7,643 bases of DNA, from positions 1-7,643 of the forward strand of contig JAILOA010000448.1 in NCBI GenBank assembly GCA_024691065.1, given 5' to 3'. The notes under the pieces were generated by a model, which saw nothing but the letters and a program-made list of their open reading frames with translations, searched no databases and was not told where the DNA came from. Numbering within the stretch: the stretch's first letter is position 1; the number at the start of each line of letters is the position of its first letter. Below are positions 7,451 to 7,643 of the stretch, in pieces. Source of the DNA: Lachnospiraceae bacterium. Its GTDB lineage: Bacteria > Bacillota > Clostridia > Lachnospirales > Lachnospiraceae. The position numbers were made by a program, and so were the translations under genes.

Positions 7451-7643
7451 TCACTGAACTAATGTAAGAATTACATTTGAACAATGAATCTCCTTACTAA
7501 TCCCATAGTCATCAGTTACATTTTCAAATATAACTACATCATCACTATTTTTCTTTACGATTATCTCTCTAATATTTTCCAGTTTTTCATTTTCTTCAAT
7601 GATTTCCAATAAAACTCTTCCTATCTCAAAATCGTCACCTTCA
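7451..7643 (-). CDS. Probable JetA (MukF-like kleisin) C-terminal fragment, 5' end outside window
   Basis: An open frame enters from the window edge and ends at TGA 7453-7451, giving the last 63 residues: start EGDDFEIGRVLLEIIEENEK, then VVIFENVTDDYG, and the end IHCSNVILTLVQ. The frame ends before jetB, in the same direction, and shares its AT-rich composition. In Wadjet operons jetA directly precedes jetB, so JetA is the expected product. The ending with FENV and CSNV resembles what I remember of the DUF5716/JetA C-terminus, but this is recall and not a search. The fragment has no catalytic motif. The rest of the gene, its promoter and its ribosome site lie above 7643. Confidence 0.65.
   Translation of the reverse strand, partial: EGDDFEIGRVLLEIIEENEKLENIREIIVKKNSDDVVIFENVTDDYGISKEIHCSNVILTLVQ
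7461..7477 (-). repeat. Short AT-rich inverted repeat in the end of jetA
   Basis: AATGTAA and TTACATT are perfect inverted arms around a 3-nt loop, within the last codons of the jetA fragment. The stem is only 7 bp with one G-C pair and no T-run follows, so it is not a convincing terminator. It could be a weak RNA hairpin or chance in AT-rich DNA. Confidence 0.35.

Noticed and set aside
7461..7477. Rho-independent terminator at the end of jetA
   Set aside because: The stem is AT-rich and 7 bp, inside the coding region, with no T-run after it.

Overview
The window suggests a low-GC Gram-positive bacterium, probably a clostridial (Lachnospiraceae-like) Firmicute. The reasons are A-rich coding strands, strong GGAGG-type ribosome sites, and a topoisomerase B subunit with a ParE/GyrB sequence of that style. 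This placement is inference. All recognisable genes lie on the minus strand, so transcription runs from high to low coordinates.

From 7643 down to 1729 lies a three-gene cluster that I read as a Wadjet/MksBEF-type (JetABC) SMC complex. It holds the last 63 codons of a probable jetA (kleisin), then jetB (MukE-like winged-helix protein, 235 aa), then jetC (1571-aa SMC-like ATPase with N-terminal P-loop, two long coiled-coil arms around a hinge, and C-terminal LSGGEG signature and Walker B). In known Wadjet systems, JetABC extrudes DNA loops on small circular plasmids and JetD, a Toprim nuclease, cleaves them. No jetD lies downstream of jetC here. It may lie upstream of jetA outside the window, or be absent.

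From 1523 to 1 lies the first 507 codons of a type IIA topoisomerase B subunit (ParE/GyrB-like). It is a housekeeping-type gene with visibly higher GC than the AT-rich jet genes. The composition break near 1530-1730 suggests that the jet cluster is an accessory island next to a core gene. The 205-bp gap has no clear terminator and one weak promoter candidate.

The most unusual content is between the jet genes. The jetB-jetC gap holds two extra, decayed copies of the 3' end of jetB, each ending in a peptide like RVPGEE-stop, spaced 47 and 49 bp apart. The jetA-jetB gap holds a separate 2 x 48-bp tandem repeat whose core may be distantly similar. These may be scars of repeated allele exchange or slippage. 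The JetC ATPase also departs from the usual motifs: Asn follows the Walker B Asp where the catalytic Glu normally sits, and the first Gly of the Walker A is missing.
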